From: CAYQEC01 sp964416425
GTDB lineage: Bacteria; Actinomycetota; Acidimicrobiia; Spongiisociales; UBA5794
Assembly: GCA_964416425.1 (NCBI GenBank)
Contig: CAYQEC010000010.1
Location: 19,034-83,033, forward strand
DNA length: 64,000 nt
Direction: 5' to 3'
The notes beneath the pieces were generated by a model. The model had not been told where the DNA came from. It ran no database searches and was given only the letters and a program-made list of their open reading frames with translations. A program made the position numbers and the translations under genes. Each line of letters begins with the position of its first letter. Position 1 is the stretch's first letter. This document shows positions 25,454 through 33,600 of this stretch, one piece after another.

Positions 25454-26218
25454 TCAGCCGGCGGCCGGGACGTAGCCAGGGGCCAGCTCGGCGGCGAGCG
25501 CCCGCGTTGCCGGGTCGATTGTGCCGGGCCGGAGCGGCGCCAGCTCCGCCAGCTCGTCGAGCACGGCCCGGCGGGCCGCGGCGACCGTCACGCCGGGAAC
25601 GACCGTGGCGAGCGAGCCGGTCGTTTCCGGCCGCCACGGCAGCTCCAGCGCGGCGTACACCCCGGTGAGGACCCGCCGCACCAGGTCGGCCCGGTCCACC
25701 ACCACGATGCCGCCGACGTGGGCGGCGCCGCGGGCGAGGCGCTGGCCGACCCCCATCAGCTTGAGCCGCCCCCCGTGGTGGACGCTGAACTCGCCCGGGC
25801 AGTACTCCCCGGGAACCTCACCGACGGCGGCTTCCACCCCGAGCCGGGCGAAGGACCGCACCATGAGGTCGGCGAGGGTGGCGAACCGTTCCCGGATGGC
25901 ACGGCGAGGATCGGGATCGGGGATCGTCCAGCCGAAGGAGAGGGTGTACTCGGTGAAGGCCGCGGCCCGGCCCCCGGCGATCCGCTCCACCGCCGCGAAC
26001 CCGGCGGCGGCGGCGGCGGCGACCGCCGCCGGGTACCCGGGGGCGAGCCGGTCGCGGCGGCCGAAGGCGACCACCGGTCCCGGGACCGTGATCCGGAAGG
26101 TCTCGGATACCTCTCCCGCCGAGGCCCGTTGCAGCAGGGCGGCGGCGATGCCGGCATCGAGCGGTGGCGGGGTGCGCTCGCGGTCGTCGAGCACCCGGAT
26201 CGAGCGGGAGGGGCCCAT
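25454..26218 (-). CDS. Lipoate-protein ligase A / BPL-LplA family protein
   Basis: 254 residues from ATG 26218; a GTG at 26275 would add 19. The biotin/lipoate-ligase fold is seen in FGRRDRLAPGY, the glycine-rich substrate loop AVERIAGGRAAAFTEYTLSFG and the lysine-containing GGRLKLMGVGQRLARGAAHVGGIV. It would attach lipoate or octanoate to E2/GcvH domains, or scavenge it. The RxGGGAV-type loop is RIAGGRAAA, a divergent version, so specificity is uncertain. It is convergent with the importer operon and divergent from a lipoprotein gene; neither start has a clear Shine-Dalgarno. Confidence 0.72.
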   Translation of the reverse strand: MGPSRSIRVLDDRERTPPPLDAGIAAALLQRASAGEVSETFRITVPGPVVAFGRRDRLAPGYPAAVAAAAAAGFAAVERIAGGRAAAFTEYTLSFGWTIPDPDPRRAIRERFATLADLMVRSFARLGVEAAVGEVPGEYCPGEFSVHHGGRLKLMGVGQRLARGAAHVGGIVVVDRADLVRRVLTGVYAALELPWRPETTGSLATVVPGVTVAAARRAVLDELAELAPLRPGTIDPATRALAAELAPGYVPAAG

Positions 26219-26333
26219 GGAGGGGGAGCGTAGCGAGCCGGGCGGGGGCCGATCGCGGGCGTTGGGCGATACCACCGGTATCCTGCGCGGCTGGACCGGT
26301 GCAGCGGCACCGGAGGACGTTGTGGAGGCACGG

Positions 26334-27059
26334 GTGAGACGGGCCGGCTGGCTGCTCCTGGCGACGACGATCCTGCTCGCGGCTTGCGGCGATGCGGGGC
26401 TGCTCGACGGGCTCGGCGACCGTTCCCGTGAGATCGTCTACTCCGACACCACGACCACGACGACGATCGTGGTCGACGACGGCGAATCGGCTCCACAGGG
26501 GGCGGTGCGGGCCGCCGACGTGAGCTGGTACAACGACCAGCTGGGGGAGGCGGCGCCGGTGCCGATCCCCTCGGTCGTGATCGCCGACGTGTGGGGCCGG
26601 GGCGACCGGGTCAACCGCTACATTCAGGCGAGCCGGGCCGAGATCGCCACCGCCCTGCCGACGGTGGAGTTCCCTTCGCTCGTTCCCGACGAGGTCGGGT
26701 GGGTGACGAGCCAGCTCGTCTTCGACACCGCCTCGGCGACCCTCGACGCCGGCACTTCGGCCGCCTTCGGGCTCTGGAAGGTCGAGCCGTACAGCTTCGA
26801 GGAGGGCGACGTCGCCGTGCTCCGGGTGGGCGAGGCCTCCGGTCCCGACCGGGAGAGCGCCGGCGAGATCCACTACGAGATCGTCCCCGACGGGCTCAGC
26901 CTCAGCTGGGTGCGGGGCAGTTACCGGTACGAGCTGTTCTGTCGCACCAGCCTGGCAGAGGAGATGTGCCAACAGATGGCGGAAACGGCGATGCCGCTCT
27001 CGGACCAGCTCCCGCCGCCTCGGGCGGAGGACGCCCCCGCCGACGCGAGCGGCGGCTGA
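26334..27059 (+). CDS. Hypothetical lipoprotein
   Basis: 241 residues from GTG 26334 (GGAGG at 26324-26328, 5 nt away); GTG 26322, also with a CGGAGG upstream, would add four residues. The lipobox is LLAACGD, followed by a Thr-rich linker (DTTTTTTIVVDD). The mature part has no recognised domain; it is an acidic alpha/beta-looking protein with a Cys pair late in the sequence (ELFCRTSLAEEMCQQM) that could form a disulfide outside the membrane. No function is proposed. It lies 82 bp before an ABC exporter. Confidence 0.68.
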   Translation: MRRAGWLLLATTILLAACGDAGLLDGLGDRSREIVYSDTTTTTTIVVDDGESAPQGAVRAADVSWYNDQLGEAAPVPIPSVVIADVWGRGDRVNRYIQASRAEIATALPTVEFPSLVPDEVGWVTSQLVFDTASATLDAGTSAAFGLWKVEPYSFEEGDVAVLRVGEASGPDRESAGEIHYEIVPDGLSLSWVRGSYRYELFCRTSLAEEMCQQMAETAMPLSDQLPPPRAEDAPADASGG

Positions 27060-27141
27060 GGCCGGGGAGGTCGGGCTCATCTTCCACTCGGACGGATGGT
27101 GGTCGTACGTTCGATACGACGACGAGCAGGATCGTCCCCGG

Positions 27142-28980
27142 ATGGATCGGGCCCTGCTGCAGCGGGTGCTCGGCTACGCCCTCCGCCACCGGGCCCGCAT
27201 CATGGTGGTGTTGGGGACCATCGTCGTCATCGGTCTGCTGACACTTGCCCCCCCGCTCCTGATGCGGCGGCTCATCGACCAGGCCATCCCCAACAAGGAC
27301 CTGTCCGCCGTCACCTGGCTCGGGGTCGGCATGGTGCTCGTCCCGATCGTCAACGGCGTCGTCGGGGTGGTGCAGCGCCGCGCCTCGGCCGCCATCGGGG
27401 AGGGCATCATCTTCGATTTGCGCTGCCAGCTCTACGGGCACCTGCAGCGCATGTCGCTCGGGTTCTTCACCGCCACCCGCACCGGGGAGCTGATGAGCCG
27501 GCTCAACAACGACGTGGTGGGCGCCCAGCAGGCGGTGACCGGCACCTTCGTGTCGCTGGCCGCCAACATGTTCAGCGTCGTCGCCACCATCATCGTGATG
27601 CTGAAGCTGGAGTGGCGGTTGACGCTGCTGGCGGTGGCGATCCTGCCGCTCTTCATCTTGGCGTCGCGCCGGGTGGGCCGGATGCTGCGGGAGGTGCGCC
27701 GTGACCAGATGGAGCACAACGCCCGGATGAACGCCTTGATGCAGGAGACTCTCGGGGTGTCGGGAGCGCTGCTGGTGAAGCTCTTCGGTCGCACCCGGGA
27801 CGAGGACGCCCGCTTCGCCGAGCAGGCCGGGTACGTGCGCGACCTCGGGGTGCGGCAGGCGACGATCGGCCGCTGGTTCTTCATGGCTCTCGGAGTGGTG
27901 AGCGCCCTGGGGACGGCCCTGGTGTTCTGGACCGGGGCGGTGCTGGCGATCAACGGCTCGCTCACGATCGGCACCATCGTGGCCCTCTCCGCCTACCTGT
28001 CGTCCCTCTACGGGCCGCTGTCGGGACTCTCCAACGCCCGGGTCGAGTTCGCCACCTCGCTGGTGTCCTTCGAGCGGGTGTTCGAGGTGCTCGACCTGCC
28101 CCACGACATCGAGGAGGCGGAACACCCGGTGGAGCTGAGCGAGGTGGAGGGTGCCATCGAGTTCGCCGGGGTCTGGTTCTCCTACGGGGAGAGCGGTTCG
28201 GCGGGCCTGGAGTCGGTGCGCCGCTACGGGTGGCGGGAGATCACGGAGGCCGACGCTCCCGGGCGCACGGTGACCGCCGCCGCCTGGGCGCTGCGGGACG
28301 TGTCGTTCCGGATTCGCCCCGGGGAGCTGGTGGCGCTGGTGGGACCGAGCGGGGCCGGCAAGACGACATCGACCTACCTGGTGCCCCGCCTCTACGACGT
28401 GACCCGGGGGAGCGTCTCGATCGACGGCCACGACGTGCGGGAGGTGTCGCTGGAGTCGCTGGCGGCAGCGGTGGGGGTGGTGACCCAGGAGTCGTACCTG
28501 TTCCACGACACCATCGCTTCCAATCTCCGCTACGCCCGGCCCGAGGCCACCGATGCCGAGCTGCGCGCCGCGGTGGAGGCCGCCAACCTCACCGAGCTGC
28601 TCGAGGCCCTCCCGCGCGGGCTGGAGACGCTGGTGGGGGAGCGGGGGTACCGGCTCTCGGGAGGGGAGAAGCAGCGGATGGCCATCGCCCGGGTCCTGCT
28701 GGAGGATCCCCGCATCCTCATCCTCGACGAGGCGACCTCCCATCTCGACGCCCACGCCGAGGCGCTCATCCAGGACGCGCTGGAGCGGGTGATGGAGGGG
28801 CGCACCTCCCTCGTGATTGCCCACCGCCTCTCCACGATCCTGGCGGCGGATCGCATCTTCGTGCTCGACCGGGGGGAGCTGGTCGAGTCCGGCACCCACG
28901 ACGAGCTGCTGGCGCGGGGCGGCCTCTACGCCTCCCTCTACCAGACGCAGTTCCGCAAGCTGGCCGACGACCCGACCTGA
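27142..28980 (+). CDS. ABC exporter (fused transmembrane and ATPase domains), MsbA/MDR type
   Basis: 612 residues. Six transmembrane helices occupy about residues 15-310 (VVLGTIVVIGLLTLAPPLLM and later segments), followed by an ATPase domain: Walker A GPSGAGKTTS, Q-loop VTQESYLFHDT, signature LSGGEKQRMAIARVL, Walker B ILILDEATSHLD, switch His in IAHRLST. It works as a homo- or heterodimer to export lipids or drugs; only one half-transporter gene is here. An insertion of about 25 residues, GLESVRRYGWREITEADAPG and flanks, sits between the A-loop region (VWFSYGE) and the first ATPase strand (WALRDVSF). The ATG at 27142 has only a weak AGGA upstream. Confidence 0.9.
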   Translation: MDRALLQRVLGYALRHRARIMVVLGTIVVIGLLTLAPPLLMRRLIDQAIPNKDLSAVTWLGVGMVLVPIVNGVVGVVQRRASAAIGEGIIFDLRCQLYGHLQRMSLGFFTATRTGELMSRLNNDVVGAQQAVTGTFVSLAANMFSVVATIIVMLKLEWRLTLLAVAILPLFILASRRVGRMLREVRRDQMEHNARMNALMQETLGVSGALLVKLFGRTRDEDARFAEQAGYVRDLGVRQATIGRWFFMALGVVSALGTALVFWTGAVLAINGSLTIGTIVALSAYLSSLYGPLSGLSNARVEFATSLVSFERVFEVLDLPHDIEEAEHPVELSEVEGAIEFAGVWFSYGESGSAGLESVRRYGWREITEADAPGRTVTAAAWALRDVSFRIRPGELVALVGPSGAGKTTSTYLVPRLYDVTRGSVSIDGHDVREVSLESLAAAVGVVTQESYLFHDTIASNLRYARPEATDAELRAAVEAANLTELLEALPRGLETLVGERGYRLSGGEKQRMAIARVLLEDPRILILDEATSHLDAHAEALIQDALERVMEGRTSLVIAHRLSTILAADRIFVLDRGELVESGTHDELLARGGLYASLYQTQFRKLADDPT

Positions 28981-29037
28981 GGCCCCGGGAGGGGTATCGC
29001 GGCAGGGCGGGTGGTCACGCGCTACTAGCGTGAACGG

Positions 29038-29118
29038 ATGCGCTGCCTCCTCGTCCTCGTGGTCCCGCCGGGCGTCGACCGGGTGGTGGTGACGGTGCCG
29101 CCGCTCGGAGCGCCATGA
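29038..29118 (+). CDS. Possible 26-residue leader peptide upstream of NUDIX gene
   Basis: A short frame from ATG 29038 encodes a hydrophobic, Val/Pro-rich 26-mer and stops in an ATGA overlap with the next gene. A TAGCGT hexamer (29026-29031) 6 nt before its ATG fits the leaderless starts seen elsewhere in the window. If translated, it would couple ribosomes to the NUDIX start, which has no Shine-Dalgarno of its own. There is no homology evidence. Confidence 0.3.
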   Translation: MRCLLVLVVPPGVDRVVVTVPPLGAP

Positions 29119-29660
29119 GCGGGTACCGGGTGTGGCTGGGGGAGGGGTGGGGAGAGGTGGCGGTGCCCGAGATGGACGGCGAGGCGGTGGTGGTCCCCAA
29201 CGTCGCCGCCCTCGTCTTCCCCGACCTCGGCTGGGATCGGCTCCTGCTACAGCGTCGTGACAAGCCGGGCGAGCCGGTGCGGGGCCGGCTCGAGCTGCCC
29301 GGAGGGCGCTGGCGACCCGGCGAGGCGCCCGACGTGACGGTGGTGCGGGAGGTGCAGGAGGAGACCGGCCTCGAGGTGACCGCGGTCGCCGCCGGCGGGG
29401 AGCGCCACCGGGGCGAGGCACACCGCTCCTACGGGATCGCACGCCCCGTCGCCGTCGTCACCGGCCTCGAGGGCGCCTACCCGTCACTCCACGTGCTCTT
29501 CGAGTGCTACGCCCGCGGTACCCCGCGTCCCGTCGCCGGTGAGACACTCGATCCTCGGTGGTGGCCGGTGGTGGAGGTGGAGGAGCTGCTGCGGGCCGAT
29601 CCGGCCGCCTTCGTCGGGCACACCCGGGCGATGCTGCTCGCCGCCTTCGGCAGCGCTTGA
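29115..29660 (+). CDS. NUDIX hydrolase
   Basis: 181 residues. The NUDIX box is complete: GGRWRPGE, seven residues, REVQEETGL (about residues 66-89), with the Glu residues that hold Mg. It cleaves nucleoside diphosphates linked to another group; no substrate-specific motif was recognised. A short N-terminal beta strand (SGYRVWLGEGWGEVAVPEM) precedes the domain, suggesting an added recognition strand. The ATG overlaps the stop of a possible short leader frame. It is convergent with the universal stress gene. Confidence 0.87.
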   Translation: MSGYRVWLGEGWGEVAVPEMDGEAVVVPNVAALVFPDLGWDRLLLQRRDKPGEPVRGRLELPGGRWRPGEAPDVTVVREVQEETGLEVTAVAAGGERHRGEAHRSYGIARPVAVVTGLEGAYPSLHVLFECYARGTPRPVAGETLDPRWWPVVEVEELLRADPAAFVGHTRAMLLAAFGSA

Positions 29661-29709
29661 GCGGCGGGGCGGACCGACGGGGTCAGGTCGTGTCGGCGGA
29701 CCGACGGGG

Positions 29710-30216
29710 CTACGCGGTGTCGGCGTCGTCGGGGACGGGGTCGCGGTGCGGCGGTGGGAGGACCAGGACGGGGCGGCCGGATTCGATCATGACTCGGGCC
29801 GAGACGCTCTCCCAGGCGGATTGGTCGAAGATCTTGCGGGTGGCTCCGAGCACGACCACGTCGGCGGCGACCTCGTCGGCGAGCTGCGAGATGGTCCGGG
29901 CCGGGTCGTCGCCCTCCCGGAAGATCGCCTTCGCTTCGATCCCGGCCGCTTTGAGGGCGGTCACGATCGGGTCGGTGAGGCGCCGGCCCCGCTCGTCGAC
30001 GTAGCGGGCGAGCAGGGCATCGTCGGTGGAGTGACTGTTGCCGAGCGTCTCGTCGAGGGGATGCCACCCTTCGGAGCGCAGGGCGTCGAGGAAGCTGCGG
30101 GGCACCTCGATGACGGTGGTGACGGTCACCTTGCCGCCGCCGCGGATCAGCTTGCCGCTGAACTCCACGGCCGGATCCGCGCTCAGCACGCCGGTGGTGG
30201 CGATGAGGACGTGCAC
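29710..30216 (-). CDS. Universal stress protein (UspA-like) domain protein
   Basis: 168 residues, single domain. The fold starts MHVLIATTGVLS and ends with the ADVVVLGATRKIFDQSAWESVSARVMIESGRPVLVLPP region. The ATP-binding G-x2-G-x9-G-[ST] loop is altered to GATRKIF..., so it may not bind ATP. Function is unknown; such proteins act in stress adaptation. The start is GTG 30216, 6 nt after TAGGAT (complement of 30223-30228), consistent with a leaderless message. It is divergent from the two-component system. Confidence 0.7.
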   Translation of the reverse strand: MHVLIATTGVLSADPAVEFSGKLIRGGGKVTVTTVIEVPRSFLDALRSEGWHPLDETLGNSHSTDDALLARYVDERGRRLTDPIVTALKAAGIEAKAIFREGDDPARTISQLADEVAADVVVLGATRKIFDQSAWESVSARVMIESGRPVLVLPPPHRDPVPDDADTA

Positions 30217-30339
30217 CGGAGAATCCTAGGGTCACCCCCACCCCCCTTTGCCAGTCGACGGTGAAAGACCGGTGAAGAATCGGTGAAATCGGCTGCGGCC
30301 GGGTCCCGTTGCCAGACCTCGCGCCGTACGATGACACGC

Positions 30340-31047
30340 ATGCCAATCGCCGCCCCCACCGAATCGCGCCCGCTCCGGGTGCTCGTCGTCGACGACGAGC
30401 CGATGGTGCGGGAGGTGGTGACCGCCTACCTGGAGCGGGACGGATTCGTGGTGGCGACCGCCGCCGACGGGCGGGCGGCGCTCGACGCCCTCGCCACCTC
30501 TGCTCCCGACCTGGTGGTACTCGACGTCATGCTGCCGGAAGTCGACGGCTTCGACGTGCTGAGCCGGCTGCGACGGCAGAGCGAGGTCCCGGTGATCCTG
30601 CTCACCGCCCGCACCGAGGAGCCGGACCGGGTGCTTGGGCTCGAATTGGGGGCCGACGACTACGTCGTCAAGCCCTTCTCGCCCCGGGAGCTGGCAGCCC
30701 GGGTGCGATCGGTGCTGCGCCGGGCCCGCCCCGGGCCTCCGTCGAGCCGGGCCGAGTTCGGCGAGCTGATCATCGACGGGGCGACCCGGGAGGTGAGCAT
30801 CGGCGGCGAGGTGGTGGAGCTGACGCCGAAGGAGTTCGACCTCATCGCCTACCTGGCGGGCAACCCGCGCCAGGTGTTCTCGCGGGGGCAGCTTCTCGAG
30901 CAGGTGTGGGACTCGTCCTCCGACTACCAGGACCCCTCGACCGTCACGGTGCACATCCGCCGCCTGCGGCAGAAGATCGAGGGCGACGCCTCCCATCCCC
31001 GCTGGCTGCAGACCGTGTGGGGCGTCGGCTACAAGTTCGAGCCGTGA
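30340..31047 (+). CDS. OmpR/PhoB-family response regulator
   Basis: 235 residues. Receiver domain: VLVVDDEP (acidic pair D18/D19), phosphoacceptor D62 in VVLDVMLPEVDGF, and the conserved Lys in DDYVVKPFSPREL. The C-terminal winged helix (ELTPKEFDLIAYLAG, then VTVHIRRLRQKIEG and VWGVGYKF) binds DNA. The ATG at 30340 is preferred over 30331 because TACGAT (30327-30332) lies 7 nt before it, a leaderless arrangement. It overlaps the sensor kinase start in GTGA. Target genes are unknown. Confidence 0.94.
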   Translation: MPIAAPTESRPLRVLVVDDEPMVREVVTAYLERDGFVVATAADGRAALDALATSAPDLVVLDVMLPEVDGFDVLSRLRRQSEVPVILLTARTEEPDRVLGLELGADDYVVKPFSPRELAARVRSVLRRARPGPPSSRAEFGELIIDGATREVSIGGEVVELTPKEFDLIAYLAGNPRQVFSRGQLLEQVWDSSSDYQDPSTVTVHIRRLRQKIEGDASHPRWLQTVWGVGYKFEP

Positions 31048-32234
31048 GAGCCACCCTCGCCTTCGTCGGGGCGGTGATGGTCGGCTTGGCCATCTTCGAG
31101 ATCACGATGCAGCCGAGCGGCTCGGAACGAGCCGACCTGTTGCTGGTGTTCGGCGGGGTCGCCGCCGGGGTGGCGGTCGCCGGGGTGTTGCTCACCCGGG
31201 CCACGCTCCGGTTCCGCTCACTGCGGAGTGCGGTGCTGCTGGTGGCGGTGGCGGCCGTGGTCGCAGCCGGGATCGCCACCGTGATCTCGGCTCAGCTCAT
31301 GTTCTTCGATCCCCACGACCTGGACCTGCTGTTCGTGGTGCTCGGGTTCGGCTCGGTGCTCGGCGTGGTACTCGCCCTCACCCTGACCCGACCGCTCGCC
31401 GCCGACTTGGACCGGATCCGTGACACCGCGGCCCGGGTGGCGCAGGGGGACTTCGCCGTCCGCACCGGCGTCGAGCGACCCGACGAGGTGGGGGCGGTGG
31501 CTGCCGCGGTCGATTCCATGGTCGGCCAGCTCGCTGCCGCCGCCGCCGACCGGGATCGCAACGAGGAGGCCCGCCGCGCCTTCCTGGCCGCGGTGGGCCA
31601 TGACCTCCGTTCCCCCCTGGCGGCACTGGCGGCCGCCATCGAAGCGCTGGAGGACGGCCTCGCCGTCGACCCGGACCGTTACCTGCGCTCGATGCGGGCC
31701 GACATCGACGCCATGAGCGAGCTGGTCGAGGACCTGTTCCTCCTCGCCCGGATCGAGGCGGGGCGGCTCGAGTTCGAGCGGGAGCTGGTCGACCTGGCGG
31801 AGATCGCCGACGAGTCGATCGAGGCGCTGGCTCCGGTGGCGCGGGCCAAGGACATCCACCTCCAGCTCGACGCGGTCGGTCCGGTCTTCGTCTTCGGGGG
31901 GCCGGCCGCCCTGGGAAGGGTGGTGCGGAACCTGGTCGACAACGCCATCCGCCACGCCCCCGCCCGGAGCCAGGTGCTGGTGCGGGTCAACGAGGAGGGG
32001 GGCGCCACGGTGCGGGTGGACGACGACGGCCCCGGGTTCCCGGCCGGGATGCTCACGACCGCTTTCGACAGCCTGGTGACCGGCGACCCGGCGCGGAGCC
32101 GAGCCCACGGCGGCGCCGGGCTGGGGCTCACCATCGCCAAAGGCATCGTCGCCGTCCACGGGGGCGAGATCTGGGCCGGTCCCGGCCCGGGAGGGCAGGT
32201 CGTCTTCCGGATTCCGGGTGCCGGGGTAGCCTGA
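31044..32234 (+). CDS. Sensor histidine kinase
   Basis: 396 residues from the GTG that overlaps the regulator stop. Four hydrophobic segments fall within residues 1 to about 110 with almost no extracellular loop, so it may sense the membrane or an internal signal. A HAMP domain follows (TRPLAADLDRIRDTAARVA), then the H-box AVGHDLRSPLAAL, N-box LVDNAIRHAP, G1 VDDDGPGF and G2 GAGLGLTIAKG. It phosphorylates the response regulator encoded just before it. Confidence 0.93.
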   Translation: MRATLAFVGAVMVGLAIFEITMQPSGSERADLLLVFGGVAAGVAVAGVLLTRATLRFRSLRSAVLLVAVAAVVAAGIATVISAQLMFFDPHDLDLLFVVLGFGSVLGVVLALTLTRPLAADLDRIRDTAARVAQGDFAVRTGVERPDEVGAVAAAVDSMVGQLAAAAADRDRNEEARRAFLAAVGHDLRSPLAALAAAIEALEDGLAVDPDRYLRSMRADIDAMSELVEDLFLLARIEAGRLEFERELVDLAEIADESIEALAPVARAKDIHLQLDAVGPVFVFGGPAALGRVVRNLVDNAIRHAPARSQVLVRVNEEGGATVRVDDDGPGFPAGMLTTAFDSLVTGDPARSRAHGGAGLGLTIAKGIVAVHGGEIWAGPGPGGQVVFRIPGAGVA

Positions 32235-32254
32235 ACGGGGCGAGAGGAGGTCCC

Positions 32255-32773
32255 ATGAGCGACGGTGGACCGGCGGCGGCGGAGACGATCAACAAGGTGA
32301 TGTGGAGCATCCCCAACGCCCTCTGTCTCGTCGGCTCGCGGGCCGGTGACGAGTGGAATGGCATGACCCTGAGTTGGGTCACCCAGGTCTCGATGGAGCC
32401 GGTGCTGGTGGCGATCTCGGTCGACGCCTCCGCGGTGACGAACCGTCTCATTCGGGAGGGCGGTTCGTTCAGCGTCAACCTGTGGGACCGGGCCGACACC
32501 CGGCCCTTCGTCAAGTTCTCCAAGCCGGCGACCAAGGACGGCATGACCCTCAACGGCCGCTCGGTGCGGGAAGGCGTCACCGGTGCCCCGGTGTTCACCG
32601 AGGCGGTGGCGTACCTGGAGTGCCGGGTGTGGAAGATCGTCGAGTGCGGCACCCACGACCTGTTCCTCGGCGAAGTGGTCGACGCCGGGATCGCGGGCGA
32701 CGTCGAGATCGCCGTCGCCCGGATCGAGGACACCCGCATGAAGTACGGCGGGGTACGTCGCGGCGGTCACTGA
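32255..32773 (+). CDS. Flavin reductase-like (FMN-binding split barrel) protein
   Basis: 172 residues. The N-terminal WSIPNALCLVGSRAGDEWNG, then MTLSWVTQVSMEPVLVAISV, and SFSVNLWDR are the FMN-binding strands of the flavin reductase/DIM6-NTAB domain. It binds FMN and reduces flavin or serves a partner oxygenase; no oxygenase is adjacent. GAGGAGGT lies just before the ATG at 32255. It is 20 bp downstream of the histidine kinase and may be co-transcribed. Confidence 0.85.
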   Translation: MSDGGPAAAETINKVMWSIPNALCLVGSRAGDEWNGMTLSWVTQVSMEPVLVAISVDASAVTNRLIREGGSFSVNLWDRADTRPFVKFSKPATKDGMTLNGRSVREGVTGAPVFTEAVAYLECRVWKIVECGTHDLFLGEVVDAGIAGDVEIAVARIEDTRMKYGGVRRGGH

Positions 32774-32820
32774 GACGGCCCCTACCATCGGCATTCCACG
32801 AGTGACCGAGGAGGGCCACG

Positions 32821-33594
32821 ATGGAGGCGCGGGTCGACGGCAAGGTGGCGCTGGTCACCGGCGCCAGTAGGGGAATCGGCGAGGCGATCGCCGCCGAGCT
32901 GCTGGCGAGTGGCGCCGCTGGGGTGACCATCACGGGCCGCAAGCCGGAGAACCTGGCCACGGCGGCGGTCCGGCTCGGCGACGAAGACCGGGTCCTGGCG
33001 CTCGTTTCCCGGGCTGACGACCCGGAGGCGGCGGCGCAGGCCGTGGCGGACACCCTGGCCCGCTTCGGCAGCCTCGACATCCTCGTCAACAACGCCGCCA
33101 CCAACCCGGCGCCCGGTCCCCTCGCCGAGGTGGACCTCGGGGCGCTGCAGAAGACGTGGGCGGTCGACCAGCTCGGCCCGCTGCTGCACGCCCGCGCCGC
33201 CTGGGAACAGGCGATGCGAAAGCACGGCGGCTGCATCGTCAACGTGGCATCGGTCGGGGGAATGATGCCGGCGCCGGTGCTCGGGGCCTACAACGTCGCC
33301 AAGGCGGCGCTGATCCACCTCACCAGGCAGCTCGCCCACGAGATGGCACCGGGGGTGCGGGTGAACGCGGTGGCGCCCTCGGTGGTGCGCACCAGGTTCT
33401 CGGCCGCCCTGTGGGAGGGGATCGAGGACGAGGTGGCGGCTGCCCATCCGCTGCGGCGCATCGGGGAGCCGGAGGACGTGGCTCGGGCCATCGTCTTCCT
33501 CGCCTCCGACGCCGCCTCGTGGATCACGGGGGTGGTGCTGCCGGTCGACGGCGGTGTCAGCGGGGCGGCCGCCGCTCCCGGGCTGGGAGGCTGA
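32821..33594 (+). CDS. Short-chain dehydrogenase/reductase
   Basis: 257 residues. Classical SDR: TGASRGIGEAIA cofactor loop, NNAATN, catalytic Ser in VNVASVGGM, YNVAK (Tyr and Lys), and a C-terminal ITGVVLPVDGG. FabG-like NAD(P)-dependent ketone/alcohol oxidoreductase; the substrate is not determined. The basic residues after the first strand (TGRKPENL) favour NADP. GAGGAGGG at 32808-32815 sets the start. Upstream TACCAT (32783-32788) is a candidate -10. Confidence 0.92.
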   Translation: MEARVDGKVALVTGASRGIGEAIAAELLASGAAGVTITGRKPENLATAAVRLGDEDRVLALVSRADDPEAAAQAVADTLARFGSLDILVNNAATNPAPGPLAEVDLGALQKTWAVDQLGPLLHARAAWEQAMRKHGGCIVNVASVGGMMPAPVLGAYNVAKAALIHLTRQLAHEMAPGVRVNAVAPSVVRTRFSAALWEGIEDEVAAAHPLRRIGEPEDVARAIVFLASDAASWITGVVLPVDGGVSGAAAAPGLGG

Positions 33595-33600
33595 GCGGGC

